21,827 bases of DNA from Bacillota bacterium (GTDB lineage: Bacteria; Bacillota; Clostridia; Oscillospirales; Acutalibacteraceae): NCBI GenBank assembly GCA_023391275.1, contig JAEWBE010000002.1, positions 1 to 21,827 of the forward strand, written 5' to 3'. Of the stretch, positions 7,835 through 16,726 are shown piece after piece. The first letter of the stretch is position 1; every line of letters starts with the position of its first letter. The notes beneath the pieces are model-generated. The model worked only from the letters and a program-made list of their open reading frames with translations. It made no database searches and was not told the origin of the DNA. Both the position numbers and the translations under genes were made by a program.

Positions 7835-9717
7835 GATTTACACCCGCCCAAACTGCGCTCCAAATCCTTTTTTTTCATAATAATGGTCACCGGTCGGCCA
7901 TGCGGGCAGTAGCGGATGTCCTCGGCTTCCATCCTCTGTGCCAAGGCAATCAATTCCTGCGGGGCACTGTCGTCACCGGCCTTTACTGCGGCACGGCACG
8001 CTACATTGTGGTAAAGCCAGTCCAGCTTCTCTGTCGTAATATCGTTTTTCGCGGACTGGAGATATCCGGCAATTTCCATAACAGCATCCGCGACATTCTC
8101 CCCGCCGAGAATCAGCGGAGCACTGCGGACAAGCACCGTGCCGGAGCCGAAGTCCTCTATTTCAAAGCCTGCGGCGGCATAGGTATCGACGGAGCCAAGC
8201 ACCGCGGCGTATTCATTTTTGTCCAGTGTGACGGTTACCGGCTGAAGCAGCATCTGCTGCACCGCCTGACCGCCTTCCGACTTCAGTTTTTCATAAAGCA
8301 TCCGCTCATGGGCAGCATGTTTATCGATGAAAACCAGCTCGTCGTTTCCGCGTTCCAGAATAATGTAGGTGTTAAATGCTTCTCCAACCAGTTTCACGGG
8401 CTTTTGCGGCTCGTCCGGCAATGTGTCTGGCATGGGTGCCGTCACTTGCAAAACAGACCGTTCCGATAAATCTGTCTCCGGTTCATGGAGCACCGCAGGA
8501 CGAGGAACATCCGCATGGAAGCGGGGCGCCTGCACGTCACTTACCGCGTAACTGCGCACAGCCTCGGGCGGCTTTATGCTCTGCTGAACTGGAGACTGGG
8601 GCTGAACTGAAACTTGGGCGGCCGGCGAATCCGCTTTAGGAGCGGAGCCGAATTGGAGCTGAACGGAAGGTTCCGTCCCTGCAAAAGGAGAAAGGACCGG
8701 CTTGTTCAACGACAAAACGCCGGGCGTGTCACCCTGATTCAGCGCGGTTTTAACCCCGTGATACACAGCGTCAAAAATTGGCTTTTCATTGACAAAACGT
8801 ACTTCAATTTTTGAAGGATGTACATTGACGTCCACCGCGTGATAGGAAATCCCCAGATGGAGCACACAGGCGGGCACTTTGCCGACCATCAGCGAACCTT
8901 TAAAAGCCTCCTCCATGGCAACCATGGCGGTTCGGCTTTTCACATAACGCCCGTTAATGAAAAACTGCTGCATGCTTCGGTTTGGGCGCGCAGCGGCCGG
9001 CTTGCTGATAAATCCCCACAGCCTGATTCCATTGAGTTCATAGTCAACCGGAATTAAGCCGGAGGTAAACTCCTTGCCGTAAACGGCGTAAACGGCGGAT
9101 TTGAGTTTACCGTCCCCGGGCGTGTGCAGCGTTTCGTTGGCGTCCCGAAGAAAGCGCAGGGAAATTTCGGGGTGGGAGAGCGCAATTTTATCCAGTACCG
9201 AAGCAATCGCATTCGCTTCGACAAGATCTTTCTTCAGAAATTTCATGCGTGCAGGAGTATTATAAAACAAATCCCGTACGATAATTGTCGCACCCTGCGC
9301 GCAACCCGCGTCATCGCAGAACTGTTCTTCCCCTCCGTCAATTACATAACGCGTGCCGGCAAGTTCTTCCTGCGTCCTGGTTAACAGCTCCACGTGGGCG
9401 ACGGAAGCAATCGAAGCCAGCGCTTCGCCGCGGAAACCGAGTGTGGAGATGCTTTCAAGGTCGTCCTGGCTTTGCACCTTGCTTGTGGCGTGGCGCAGAA
9501 ATGCGGTGGGCACGTCTTCACGGGAAATTCCGCTGCCATTGTCGGTAACGCGCATATAAGTAATACCGCCGTTCTTAATTTCCACGGTAATCGCAGAGGA
9601 ACCGGCGTCAATCGAATTTTCGATGAGCTCTTTAATAACGGAAGACGGGCGTTCCACCACTTCCCCGGCCGCGATCAGCTCGGCAATATGTTTATCCAAT
9701 ACGTTTATTTTGCTCAT
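7831..9717 (-). CDS. mutL: DNA mismatch repair protein MutL (endonuclease type)
   Basis: 628 aa, full length. N-terminal GHKL ATPase: KELIENSIDAG (residues 29-39), DNGSGI (59-64), RHATSK (75-80), TLGFRGEALASI (92-103). A Pro/Gln/Ser-rich linker covers about 335-440. The C-terminal dimerisation and nicking domain carries the metal-binding motif DKHAAHERMLYE (465-476), ACRAAVKAGD (573-582) and CPHGRPV (604-610), so this is the endonuclease-active type used by bacteria without MutH. GGAGG lies 6 bases before ATG 9717. MutL seems intact although its partner mutS upstream is interrupted; DUF2500-like and GNAT genes lie between them. Confidence 0.97.
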   Translation of the reverse strand: MSKINVLDKHIAELIAAGEVVERPSSVIKELIENSIDAGSSAITVEIKNGGITYMRVTDNGSGISREDVPTAFLRHATSKVQSQDDLESISTLGFRGEALASIASVAHVELLTRTQEELAGTRYVIDGGEEQFCDDAGCAQGATIIVRDLFYNTPARMKFLKKDLVEANAIASVLDKIALSHPEISLRFLRDANETLHTPGDGKLKSAVYAVYGKEFTSGLIPVDYELNGIRLWGFISKPAAARPNRSMQQFFINGRYVKSRTAMVAMEEAFKGSLMVGKVPACVLHLGISYHAVDVNVHPSKIEVRFVNEKPIFDAVYHGVKTALNQGDTPGVLSLNKPVLSPFAGTEPSVQLQFGSAPKADSPAAQVSVQPQSPVQQSIKPPEAVRSYAVSDVQAPRFHADVPRPAVLHEPETDLSERSVLQVTAPMPDTLPDEPQKPVKLVGEAFNTYIILERGNDELVFIDKHAAHERMLYEKLKSEGGQAVQQMLLQPVTVTLDKNEYAAVLGSVDTYAAAGFEIEDFGSGTVLVRSAPLILGGENVADAVMEIAGYLQSAKNDITTEKLDWLYHNVACRAAVKAGDDSAPQELIALAQRMEAEDIRYCPHGRPVTIIMKKKDLERSLGGCKS

Positions 9718-9808
9718 GGAACGCCTCCGTTCATAAATTTATAATTCAATACCACCGCCGCGTGAAATTTTATAATTCCGGCTGTGTTTTCAGCTCAATC
9801 AAAAATAT

Positions 9809-10315
9809 CTAAATTTGGTTTGCCAGCTTGATGAGCGATTCGCCGTCTTCCCTGTGGACGGTCCATTCGGACATCGGCTTTGCGCCCATAGACCGATAAA
9901 AACCAATGGACGGTTTGTTCCAGTTCAGGCACGACCATTCCAGCCTGCCGCAGTCACGTTCCACCGCCAGCTTTGCTAAAAAGGACAGCAGCGCTTTTCC
10001 GATGCCAAGTCCGCGCGCCTTTGGCTGAACAAACAAGTCTTCCAGATAAATTCCCGGCTTCCCGAGAAAGGTGGAAAAATTATGAAAAAACAGTGCAAAG
10101 CCGACCGGCTGCCCGTCTTGCTCCGCAATGACAGCCTCCGCCGCTTTTCGGTAAAACAGCGACTCGCGGAGCGTTTCCTCAGTTGCTTCTACATCGTCCG
10201 CCATATGTTCATATTCGGCAAGTTCGCGGATAAAACCGAGAATCAGTACTGTGTCCTCTTCCCCTGCAAAGCGGATTGTGACATGGGGAATTTGTGTTTT
10301 ATAGTGACTTGGCAT
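9809..10315 (-). CDS. GNAT-family N-acetyltransferase, diamine-acetyltransferase-like
   Basis: 168 aa from ATG 10315, chosen because AAGGAAG lies 8 bases upstream; the frame is open back to 10402 but that end has no ribosome site and would overlap the preceding gene. A single GNAT fold: the acetyl-CoA pyrophosphate loop is RGLGIGKALL (about 101-110), preceded by YLEDLFVQPKA. It is followed by GRLEWSCLNWNKPSIGFYRSMGAKP, a pattern typical of spermidine/spermine N1-acetyltransferase-like proteins. The substrate is therefore probably a small amine, but this is family inference. It lies 19 bases after the DUF2500-like gene and 91 bases before mutL, in a spot where mutS and mutL are often adjacent. 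Confidence 0.87.
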   Translation of the reverse strand: MPSHYKTQIPHVTIRFAGEEDTVLILGFIRELAEYEHMADDVEATEETLRESLFYRKAAEAVIAEQDGQPVGFALFFHNFSTFLGKPGIYLEDLFVQPKARGLGIGKALLSFLAKLAVERDCGRLEWSCLNWNKPSIGFYRSMGAKPMSEWTVHREDGESLIKLANQI

Positions 10316-10334
10316 CTGCAAATCTTCCTTTTCG

Positions 10335-10676
10335 TCATTCTTGTGCGTTATGGTCAAACTGGACAAAACGGCTGCCGCGATAATGGAGGGTCCCCTGATC
10401 ACCCTTGTTCAAAGTATCATAAACCCACAGACTTACAAAAAACTTTTTCGTCTTTCCATTGCAATCAAACGCCACCGTGTAATCCGTAACATTTTTCGGG
10501 ATTCTGCTTCCATACTGCACATACGGCACGTGGTATTTATCAATCACTCTGGCCTTAACCGAAATTAATCTGGTAAGGTGGTTCTGGACAATGCGGAAAA
10601 CGAAGCCAATTATAATAACAGCCCAAAAAAACCAAATAAGACAATTCATGATGAATGGAATACGATTGAAGCTCAC
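10335..10676 (-). CDS. Small membrane protein, DUF2500-like
   Basis: 113 aa. One hydrophobic segment near the N terminus (about residues 9-28, IMNCLIWFFWAVIIIGFVF), then a soluble beta-rich part. The pattern in that part (VKARVIDKY, TVAFDCNGKTKKFFVS, YDTLNKGDQGTLHYRGSRFVQF) resembles DUF2500 proteins of unknown function. It begins at GTG 10676 with GGGGG 9 bases upstream; the internal ATG at 10649 has no ribosome site. It follows the end of the mutS frame by 30 bases and precedes the GNAT gene by 19, so it is in the operon. I cannot give a function. Confidence 0.7.
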   Translation of the reverse strand: MSFNRIPFIMNCLIWFFWAVIIIGFVFRIVQNHLTRLISVKARVIDKYHVPYVQYGSRIPKNVTDYTVAFDCNGKTKKFFVSLWVYDTLNKGDQGTLHYRGSRFVQFDHNAQE

Positions 10677-10706
10677 GTCTGCATGCCCCCTTACAAATAA
10701 TAAATA

Positions 10707-13316
10707 TTATTTTGCCAGATTGGACAGTTCAAACAATGTATTCATACACTCGATTGGCGTCAGCGTGTTTACGTCCAGTTTTTTCAGCCTGTCCAAAATT
10801 TCAGTCTCGTTCGGCGGGATTATGGCAAGCTGCATATCTTCCTGCGCTTCCTGCTTTGTTGCGCGCCGTCTCGGCATGGTAACCTGCTGGCCGCCTTCCA
10901 ATTCGGCAAGAATCTGTTTGGCGCGATTCACGATTTTGTTCGGCACTCCGGCAAGCTTTGCGACCTCAATGCCAAAGCTGTCATCCGCCCCTCCGCGCAC
11001 AATGCGGCGTAAGAACGTGATGTCGTCGCCGCGTTTTTTTACGGCAATATTGTAATTTTTCACACCGCTCACCAAATCTTCAAGCTCGGTCAGCTCATGG
11101 TAGTGAGTCGCGAAAAGTGCTTTTGCGCCCAAAAGCTTTTAGTCCGCCACATAATCCAAAACGGCGCGGGCAATGCTCATCCCGTCAAAGGTTGAGGTGC
11201 CGCGGCCGATTTCATCCAGAATTAAAAGGCTCCTGTCCGTAGCGTTCTTTACAATATCGGCAACCTCGGACATTTCCACCATAAAGGTCGACTGACCCGA
11301 AGCCAGGTCGTCCGACGCGCCGACGCGCGTAAAGATGCTGTCCACAATACCGATTTCCGCATATGCCGCCGGTACAAAGCATCCGATTTGCGCCATCACA
11401 ACAATCAGCGCGGTCTGACGCATATAGGTGGATTTTCCCGCCATGTTGGGGCCGGTAATAATAGCAACCCGGTTTTCGTCCCTGTCAAGCAGCACATCAT
11501 TCGGCACAAAAGGTGCGTCAAGCAGGACCTCGACCACGGGATGACGGCTTTCCTTCAATATAATTTTACCGTCCAGGTTTACAATGGGACGGGTATAATT
11601 ATGATCGACCGAAATCTGCGCGAAAGAGGTCAGAACATCCAGCTGCGCGACGGCATGCGCCGTTTTCTGCACACGGGAAAGCTGTGCGGCTACTTCCTTG
11701 CGCACCTCGTCAAAAAGCTGATATTCGAGCTGTACGGATTTATCGTGCGCGCCGAGTATTTTCCCTTCCAATTCCTTTAATTCCGGGGTAATAAACCGTT
11801 CACAGTTTGTTAGAGTTTGTTTTCGTATGTATTCGGGCGGCGCCTGATCCTTATAGCCGTTGCTTATTTCAATGTAATATCCAAATACGCGGTTATAGCC
11901 GACTTTCAGCTTGGGGATTCCCGTTTTTTCCCGTTCCTGTGCCTCAATCTGTGCAATGATTCCCCTGCCGTCACTCATATCGCCTTTGAGTAAATCGAGC
12001 TCCGCATTATAACCGGGCCGAATCATGCCGCCTTCCCGGATGGAAAACGGCGGCTCCTCCACAATGGAACGCTCAACAAGCTGAAAAACATCGTCGAGCA
12101 CATCAATATCCGCATAAATTCCTGTCAGGAGGTTTGTTTTTACCGATTTGAGAAGCTCCCGAAGTTTGGGCAGCCTAGCAACCGCAGAGGAAAGGGAACG
12201 AAGTTCCCGCCCATTTGCGGAGCCATAAACGATACGGGACATCAGACGTTCCAGATCGTGGATTCCGGTAAGCTGATCCGCAATTCCGCCGCGCAGAATG
12301 GAATCCTGCGTAAGTTCTTCCACCGCGTTCAGGCGGCGCCCGATGTGGGCCGGGCTCAAGAGCGGCTGTTCAATCCAGTTTCGGATCAAACGCTTGCCCA
12401 TGGCGGTACGGGTTTTATCGAGCACCCACAGGAGCGAGCCGCGTTTTTCCTTATTCCGCATTGTTTCGAGAAGCTCCAGATTGCGGCGCGCGTTCAGGTC
12501 AAGATGCATGAACTGCACCCCGGCATAAAGATCGATGCTGCTCATCCGTTCAATACCGGTGCGCTGAGTGCGTTTCAGGTAGCCAAGCAGCGCGCCGATT
12601 GCGCGCACCACCTCCGGCCGGGTATCAAGGTCCAGTTCATTCAGATTCTGTTTGTGGAACTGGTCAAGCACCTGCGCGGAACACATTTCCAGTTCATATT
12701 CGGCACTTTCAAGCAGTTCCAGGCTGGCAGAAAGCCGTTCCTTGATAAATTTGGGAAGTTCGGCCAGTTCCAGCACATTCTGATGAATTAGGATTTCACG
12801 CGGAGAAAAGCGGGAAAGCTCATTTTTCAGCTGTTCCGTTAAATGGTCGGCAGAAAGCGAGGTGGCGTGCAGTTCTCCTGTTGAAATATCCGCAAAACAA
12901 ACGCCGGCCCCGGTATTGTCTGAAAAAAGCGAACAGATAAAGTTGTTGCGGGTTTCGTCGAGCATGCTGCTTTCAAGCACAGTTCCGGGTGTGATGACGC
13001 GGATGATGTCGCGCTTTACAAGCCCCTTGGCAAGGGCGGGGTCCTCCATCTGCTCGCAGATAGCAACCTTGTATCCCTTTGCAACCAGCCGCGCAACATA
13101 GCTTTCGTAGCTGTGGAACGGGATGCCGCACATGGGCGCGCGCTCCTCCTGCCCGCAGTCCCGCCCGGTGAGCGTCAGCTCCAGTTCACGTGACGCCAGT
13201 TTGGCGTCGTCATAGAACATTTCGTAAAAATCGCCGAGACGGAAAAACAGAATCGTGTCAGGATACTGTTCTTTGATTTCAAAATATTGCTGCATCATTG
13301 GTGAAAGGTTTGCCAT
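10707..13316 (-). pseudogene. mutS: DNA mismatch repair protein MutS, interrupted by in-frame TAA
   Basis: Mismatch-recognition ATPase, split by one in-frame stop. The 5' part (13316-11139) encodes 725 residues: mismatch-reading RLGDFYEMF (F30, E32), connector, lever and clamp regions, Walker A GPNMAGKST (622-630) and Walker B DEIGRGTSTFDG (from 701). It stops after VLDYVAD at TAA 11141-11139. The same frame then continues without any shift as KLLGAKALFATHYHELTELE and about 140 more residues, ending at 10707, including the C-terminal helix-turn-helix/dimer region. Intact, the protein would be about 870 aa, normal for the family; a lysine codon (AAA) is what I would expect at the stop. The truncated product lacks the ATHYHE switch and the dimerising end and is probably inactive. 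A TTG six bases past the stop could only give a fragment. A sequencing error is possible. Upstream neighbour YlbF; downstream mutL is intact. Confidence 0.9.
11139..11141 (-). other. In-frame TAA stop interrupting mutS
   Basis: On the minus strand the codons read GTG GCG GAC TAA AAG CTT TTG GGC GCA AAA. The frame on both sides is the same, so this is a nonsense change and not a frameshift. A 10-base palindrome AAAAGCTTTT (11131-11140) abuts the stop. TAA is used as the normal terminator elsewhere in the window (for example at the end of sepF and of the right-edge transpeptidase gene), which argues against codon reassignment. Confidence 0.9.
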
Positions 13317-13359
13317 AATCCGCCTGTCATCTCCCGTAGATTAAGATTATAAAGAAATA

Positions 13360-13767
13360 TCAGTGACAGCCGGCGCAGCCGGAGCAATCCCCGCCGCAGG
13401 AGCTTTCTTCCAAATCGGTGGTCTCCGGATCTTCGCCATCCGCAGACTGGCCGATGATTGCGCTGACACGCTTTAAAAGGGCATCAAGCTCTTCCTTCGC
13501 GCGGTTGTAGGCGGTCATATTCGGATTCTGCATGATTTTCGCATAGACACTGCGCAGTTCCTGATTTAAACCCTGTATTTTTTCCTGATCGATCTCTTCT
13601 TTTTGTGACTCGTTGTTGATTGCCATTCTTTTCAGGTTGAATTCACCGATCATATCCTGAAGCTGCTGGTCATCGTCGCTGTTCTGCTTCGCGAGCTGCA
13701 TGTTGAGGTATCTGTCATCCTGCTGAAGTTCTTTTCCGATTTCTCTTGCCAAACTGATAATATCCAT
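13360..13767 (-). CDS. YlbF/YmcA-family protein with cysteine-rich C-terminal tail
   Basis: 135 aa, largely helical. Residues 1-105 match the YlbF/YmcA (Com_YlbF, DUF964) pattern: LAREIGKELQQDDRY, then helices to NMTAYNRAKEELDALLKRVSAIIG. The last 12 residues carry four cysteines (C124, C128, C131, C134) and end in His, a good-looking metal or Fe-S ligand set. In Bacillus the RicA/RicF/RicT proteins of this family form an Fe-S complex affecting RNA processing and development, and ymcA lies directly after miaB, exactly as here. AAGGAG lies 7 bases before the ATG; 24 bases follow miaB. Whether the orthologue is YmcA or YlbF I cannot tell. Confidence 0.88.
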   Translation of the reverse strand: MDIISLAREIGKELQQDDRYLNMQLAKQNSDDDQQLQDMIGEFNLKRMAINNESQKEEIDQEKIQGLNQELRSVYAKIMQNPNMTAYNRAKEELDALLKRVSAIIGQSADGEDPETTDLEESSCGGDCSGCAGCH

Positions 13768-13791
13768 TCTGTTACTCCTTATTAATTTGAA

Positions 13792-15213
13792 TTATATTTG
13801 TTCTCCGGTTAAAATCCAGTTACGCGCGGCGGTGATTTTCACCTGCGCAAAGTTACCGATACTGCCTTCGTCCCCGGAAAAATCAACAATGATATTGCCG
13901 TCCGTACGGCCTGTCAACAGCCCTGTTTTTTCGCTCTTTTCCTCGACCAGCACCTGCTGCGTGGTTCCGACCATGCCCGCGCACCGCTGAGCGGCAATTT
14001 GTTCCTGCACTGCGCACAGTTCCGTAAACCATCTGGATTTTTCCCCTGCGGGAACCGGGTCGGGCATAACTGCCGCGCGCGTTCCGACACGAGGGGAATA
14101 AATGAAGGTAAAAAGCGAAGTAAAGCCGACGGTCTGAATCAGCTTCACCGTATCCTGAAATTCCTCATACGTTTCACCCGGGAAGCCGACGATAATGTCG
14201 GAAGTGAGAGAAAGATCGGGAATTTTCATTTTGGCGTAGTCGACCAGCGCAAGATACTGCGCGCTGGTATATCCGCGGTTCATTGCTTTGAGCACCCTGT
14301 CGCTGCCGGACTGGAACGGCAGGTGCAGGTGGTGACTGATATGTTTGCCGTTCGCAATCGTATCAATCAGTTCATGTGTCGCGTCCTTCGGGTGGGAAGT
14401 CATGAACCGAATTCGGTAATCCCCTTCCACCGCGTCAAGCCGGCGCAGCAGTTCTGAAAAATTAACCGGGGTTTCCAGATGCTTTCCATAGGAATTTACA
14501 TTCTGGCCGAGCAGGGTGATATCACGGTAACCCGCAGCGACAAGCCCTTTGAATTCTTCCAGAATTGCTTCGGGAGTACGGCTGCGCTCCCTGCCGCGAA
14601 CATACGGGACAATACAGTATGAGCAAAAATTGTCACATCCATACATGACCGTAAGCCATGCTTTGGCAGTGCCGTCACGATGAATCGGCAAACCTTCGAC
14701 AATCTGCCTGTCCTCCCCGTCGTCACCCCGTTCAAACACGCGGCGGCCGTCGGTAATCGTGGTAAATAAAAGCTCCGGAAGCCGGTGAATCACATGAGTG
14801 CCGAAAACCAGATTTACAAACGGAAAACTTTTACGAATCCGTTGTGCGACATGTTCCTGTTCCATCATGCAGCCGCACAGAGCAATGATCAGTGACGGAT
14901 TGCGGCTTTTAACATTCTTCAGCGCGCCCACATTTCCGAACACCCGGTCCTCAGCGTGTTCCCGCACGGCACAGGTGTTGAAAATAATAAGGTCCGCCTC
15001 ATCCTCCTGTTCGGTAAAGGAAAAGCCCATCTGTTCGAGCTGCCCCTTTATCTTTTCGCCGTCCGCCACATTCTGCTGACAGCCATAGGTGTGAACAAGC
15101 GCTTTGGGTACGGCGCCGCGCGCGCGTATCGCCATAATTTCCGCAACATCGCTGCTATACTCCGCCTGCGAACGCGCCTGCGGCGCCAAATGAACGGGAA
15201 ATTTATCTGCCAA
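13792..15213 (-). CDS. miaB: tRNA-2-methylthio-N6-dimethylallyladenosine synthase MiaB
   Basis: 473 aa radical-SAM methylthiotransferase that converts i6A37 to ms2i6A37 in tRNA. The N-terminal MTTase domain has its cluster cysteines at HTYGC (C45), FNTC (C81) and CGC (C115). The radical-SAM motif YGCDNFCSYC gives C193, C197, C200, followed by VPYVRGRERSR. The C-terminal TRAM domain (about 405-473) contains the LLTGRTDGNIIVDF stretch. I chose TTG 15213 because AGGAGG lies 9 bases upstream. In-frame ATGs at 15288 and 15246 fall inside or at the edge of the promoter and would lie upstream of, or at, the likely transcription start. First gene of the operon whose member miaA makes its substrate. 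Confidence 0.95.
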   Translation of the reverse strand: MADKFPVHLAPQARSQAEYSSDVAEIMAIRARGAVPKALVHTYGCQQNVADGEKIKGQLEQMGFSFTEQEDEADLIIFNTCAVREHAEDRVFGNVGALKNVKSRNPSLIIALCGCMMEQEHVAQRIRKSFPFVNLVFGTHVIHRLPELLFTTITDGRRVFERGDDGEDRQIVEGLPIHRDGTAKAWLTVMYGCDNFCSYCIVPYVRGRERSRTPEAILEEFKGLVAAGYRDITLLGQNVNSYGKHLETPVNFSELLRRLDAVEGDYRIRFMTSHPKDATHELIDTIANGKHISHHLHLPFQSGSDRVLKAMNRGYTSAQYLALVDYAKMKIPDLSLTSDIIVGFPGETYEEFQDTVKLIQTVGFTSLFTFIYSPRVGTRAAVMPDPVPAGEKSRWFTELCAVQEQIAAQRCAGMVGTTQQVLVEEKSEKTGLLTGRTDGNIIVDFSGDEGSIGNFAQVKITAARNWILTGEQI

Positions 15214-15249
15214 AAGGGTAACCCTCCTATATTGTATGATTTGCATTTT

Positions 15250-15278
15250 ATTATACCATGTTATGGGGTTTACTTCAA
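15250..15278 (-). promoter_or_regulatory. Sigma-A-type promoter of the miaB operon
   Basis: Minus strand: -35 TTGAAG (15278-15273), 17-base spacer, -10 TATAAT (15255-15250) with an extended TGG just before it. Transcription should start near 15243, about 30 bases before the TTG start of miaB. It lies immediately downstream of the terminator of the previous unit, so it is probably the main promoter for the whole block down to ileS. Confidence 0.85.
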
Positions 15279-15280
15279 GG

Positions 15281-15318
15281 AAAAACACAGAAACGCCCCG
15301 ACACGGTGTGCCGGGGCG
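15281..15318 (-). terminator. Rho-independent terminator after HAAS/DUF4097 gene
   Basis: Minus strand stem CGCCCCG (15318-15312) pairs with CGGGGCG (15300-15294), with a small inner CAC/GTG extension. It is followed by a T-rich run TTTCTGTGTTTTT. It lies about 20 bases after the stop at 15339 and just before the miaB promoter. Confidence 0.88.
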
Positions 15319-15338
15319 AAAAGCTTCCTTCCTGGTAA

Positions 15339-16391
15339 TTAATCTGCAAAATCAATACTGATAATCGCGTTTGTTGTTGAAGCGGTAAGCTTTTTACTTC
15401 CGCCGAACCGGTTCTGGAGGTTGCTGATTGCGTTGGTGGTTCGCGTTACAATCGTATAATCAGATTCCGCACCGTCAATCGTGCCGCCAATGATTCCGTT
15501 TTGGGTTTGCAGAACAATATCCTGTGCCGAAATTTGATTCAGTGAGATTTTCCCGTTTTGTGTCTGTGCAGAAAGCCGGTTGCCCGCCTTGGTGTCATCC
15601 AGCGTAATCGCGGCATTCTGCGTTTCAATCATAATATTGTCCGCTTCCACTTTGCTTATATTAATTAAGGAATTTGTAGTTTTGCAGCTTAAATCCCCTA
15701 AACTTGAAAAGTCAGAGATTCGAATGACACTGTTCGTCGTATTGATTGAAATTTTATCCGCATATTTCCTGGGTACCTGAACCGTAATTCTTTTAGAATC
15801 ATCCTCACCCCAATGAAAATTCGGAAAAGAAAAATCATGCAAAGAGCGGCTCTGATTAATCAGGGTGATCGTACCGTTTTCATTATGAATGGAATAGTCC
15901 TCGTCCTGATTCTCTACATATCCGATCGTAATCTCATCGGAATCGGCGGCGACTACATTCACTTCTTTATTTTCCGCTTCGATGCTGATGCTGCTGACCC
16001 CGCTGACCGGAGCGGTAAATATTTTTTCACCCTGTGTTTCATTCCGAACTAAGGTGGTAACGCTGCCCGTTGCTACCTTTCCCGAAAAATTCACAAATCC
16101 GAAAAGTGCCACCGTAATCATAGCGACCACAATCACCCCAAAAAAGGAAGCAAGTGCGATACCAACAATTTTGCCCGCATCGGCCGGCTTGCGGTTCGGA
16201 TTTTCAATCAGAATTTTCTGTGCCAGCACATGTACATCGCCAAGCTCCGCGACCGCCTGCGCTTCCGACTGCCCGTTCTCAATTTTATCTTCAATAATTT
16301 CACGGTAAAAATCCAGGATGGTTCTGCGTTCCTCATCCGGCAGAGCCCGGATCAGCGACCGAAGCCTTTTTAAGTACAGTTCCTTATTCAT
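15339..16391 (-). CDS. HAAS-domain (DUF1700) plus DUF4097 single-pass membrane protein
   Basis: 350 aa. Residues 1-65 form the cytoplasmic HAAS/DUF1700 helical domain (LYLKRLRSLIRALPDEERRTILDFYREIIED). One transmembrane segment lies at about 75-100. The outside part is a repetitive beta-helix-like DUF4097 region (about 130-350), with recurring TTNS / TQNG turns every 20-25 residues. Proteins of this type are nearly always encoded next to a PadR regulator and are thought to work with it in envelope stress or antibiotic response; the ligand is unknown. The ATG overlaps the padR stop by 4 bases (ATGA, 16388-16391), so the two are co-translated. Confidence 0.87.
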   Translation of the reverse strand: MNKELYLKRLRSLIRALPDEERRTILDFYREIIEDKIENGQSEAQAVAELGDVHVLAQKILIENPNRKPADAGKIVGIALASFFGVIVVAMITVALFGFVNFSGKVATGSVTTLVRNETQGEKIFTAPVSGVSSISIEAENKEVNVVAADSDEITIGYVENQDEDYSIHNENGTITLINQSRSLHDFSFPNFHWGEDDSKRITVQVPRKYADKISINTTNSVIRISDFSSLGDLSCKTTNSLINISKVEADNIMIETQNAAITLDDTKAGNRLSAQTQNGKISLNQISAQDIVLQTQNGIIGGTIDGAESDYTIVTRTTNAISNLQNRFGGSKKLTASTTNAIISIDFAD

Positions 16392-16706
16392 ATTGCTTTG
16401 TGCCCCTCCTGTAAAATAAATTCATGAATTTGTTCAAGTTCTTTCCATTCAATAAAAAAGTCACGAATTCTTTGCCTGCCCAGATCAGTAATACGGTAAT
16501 ACTTTCTCAAACGTCCGTTGTGCTCCAGCGAATAGGTAGAAAGGCAGAACCCAGCCTCGAGACGCTTCAAAATAGGATACAGAGTCGATTCCGATATTTC
16601 AATACAGGCGGAAACATCCTTAATAATCTGATAGCCGTAGGAATCCTGTTTGTCGATTACAGCCAGGACACATACATCCAGTAAGCCCTTTTTAATCTGT
16701 ATGTCC
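16388..16706 (-). CDS. PadR-family transcriptional regulator
   Basis: About 106 aa winged-helix DNA-binding protein. Reading begins at TTG 16708-16706, with AGGGGG 8 bases upstream, so the 5' limit is 16708. Seen: KKGLLDVCVLAVIDKQDSYGYQIIKDV, then the recognition part SESTLYPILKRLEAGFCLSTY and the wing NGRLRKYYRITDLGRQ, all typical of PadR. A short C-terminal helix probably makes the dimer. It forms a two-gene unit with the HAAS/DUF4097 membrane protein, which may signal to it. A palindrome over its own -10 box suggests autoregulation. The target genes besides its own operon are unknown. Confidence 0.92.
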
Positions 16707-16726
16707 AATAGAAATACCCCCTATTG

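Noticed and set aside
10707..11132. mutS C-terminal part as an independent gene
   Set aside because: It starts only at a TTG right after the stop, without a good ribosome site, and is the unshifted continuation of the mutS frame.
11139..11141. Stop-codon reassignment as explanation of the mutS break
   Set aside because: TAA ends several other genes in this window at the normal place, and no other long gene here has an internal TAA.
12258..12791. 177-residue open frame on the plus strand
   Set aside because: Antisense shadow of the mutS lever/clamp coding region; no motif or start signal.
15214..15288. Longer MiaB start at ATG 15288
   Set aside because: It would place 25 extra codons across the -35, -10 and ribosome site; the TTG at 15213 has AGGAGG at good spacing.
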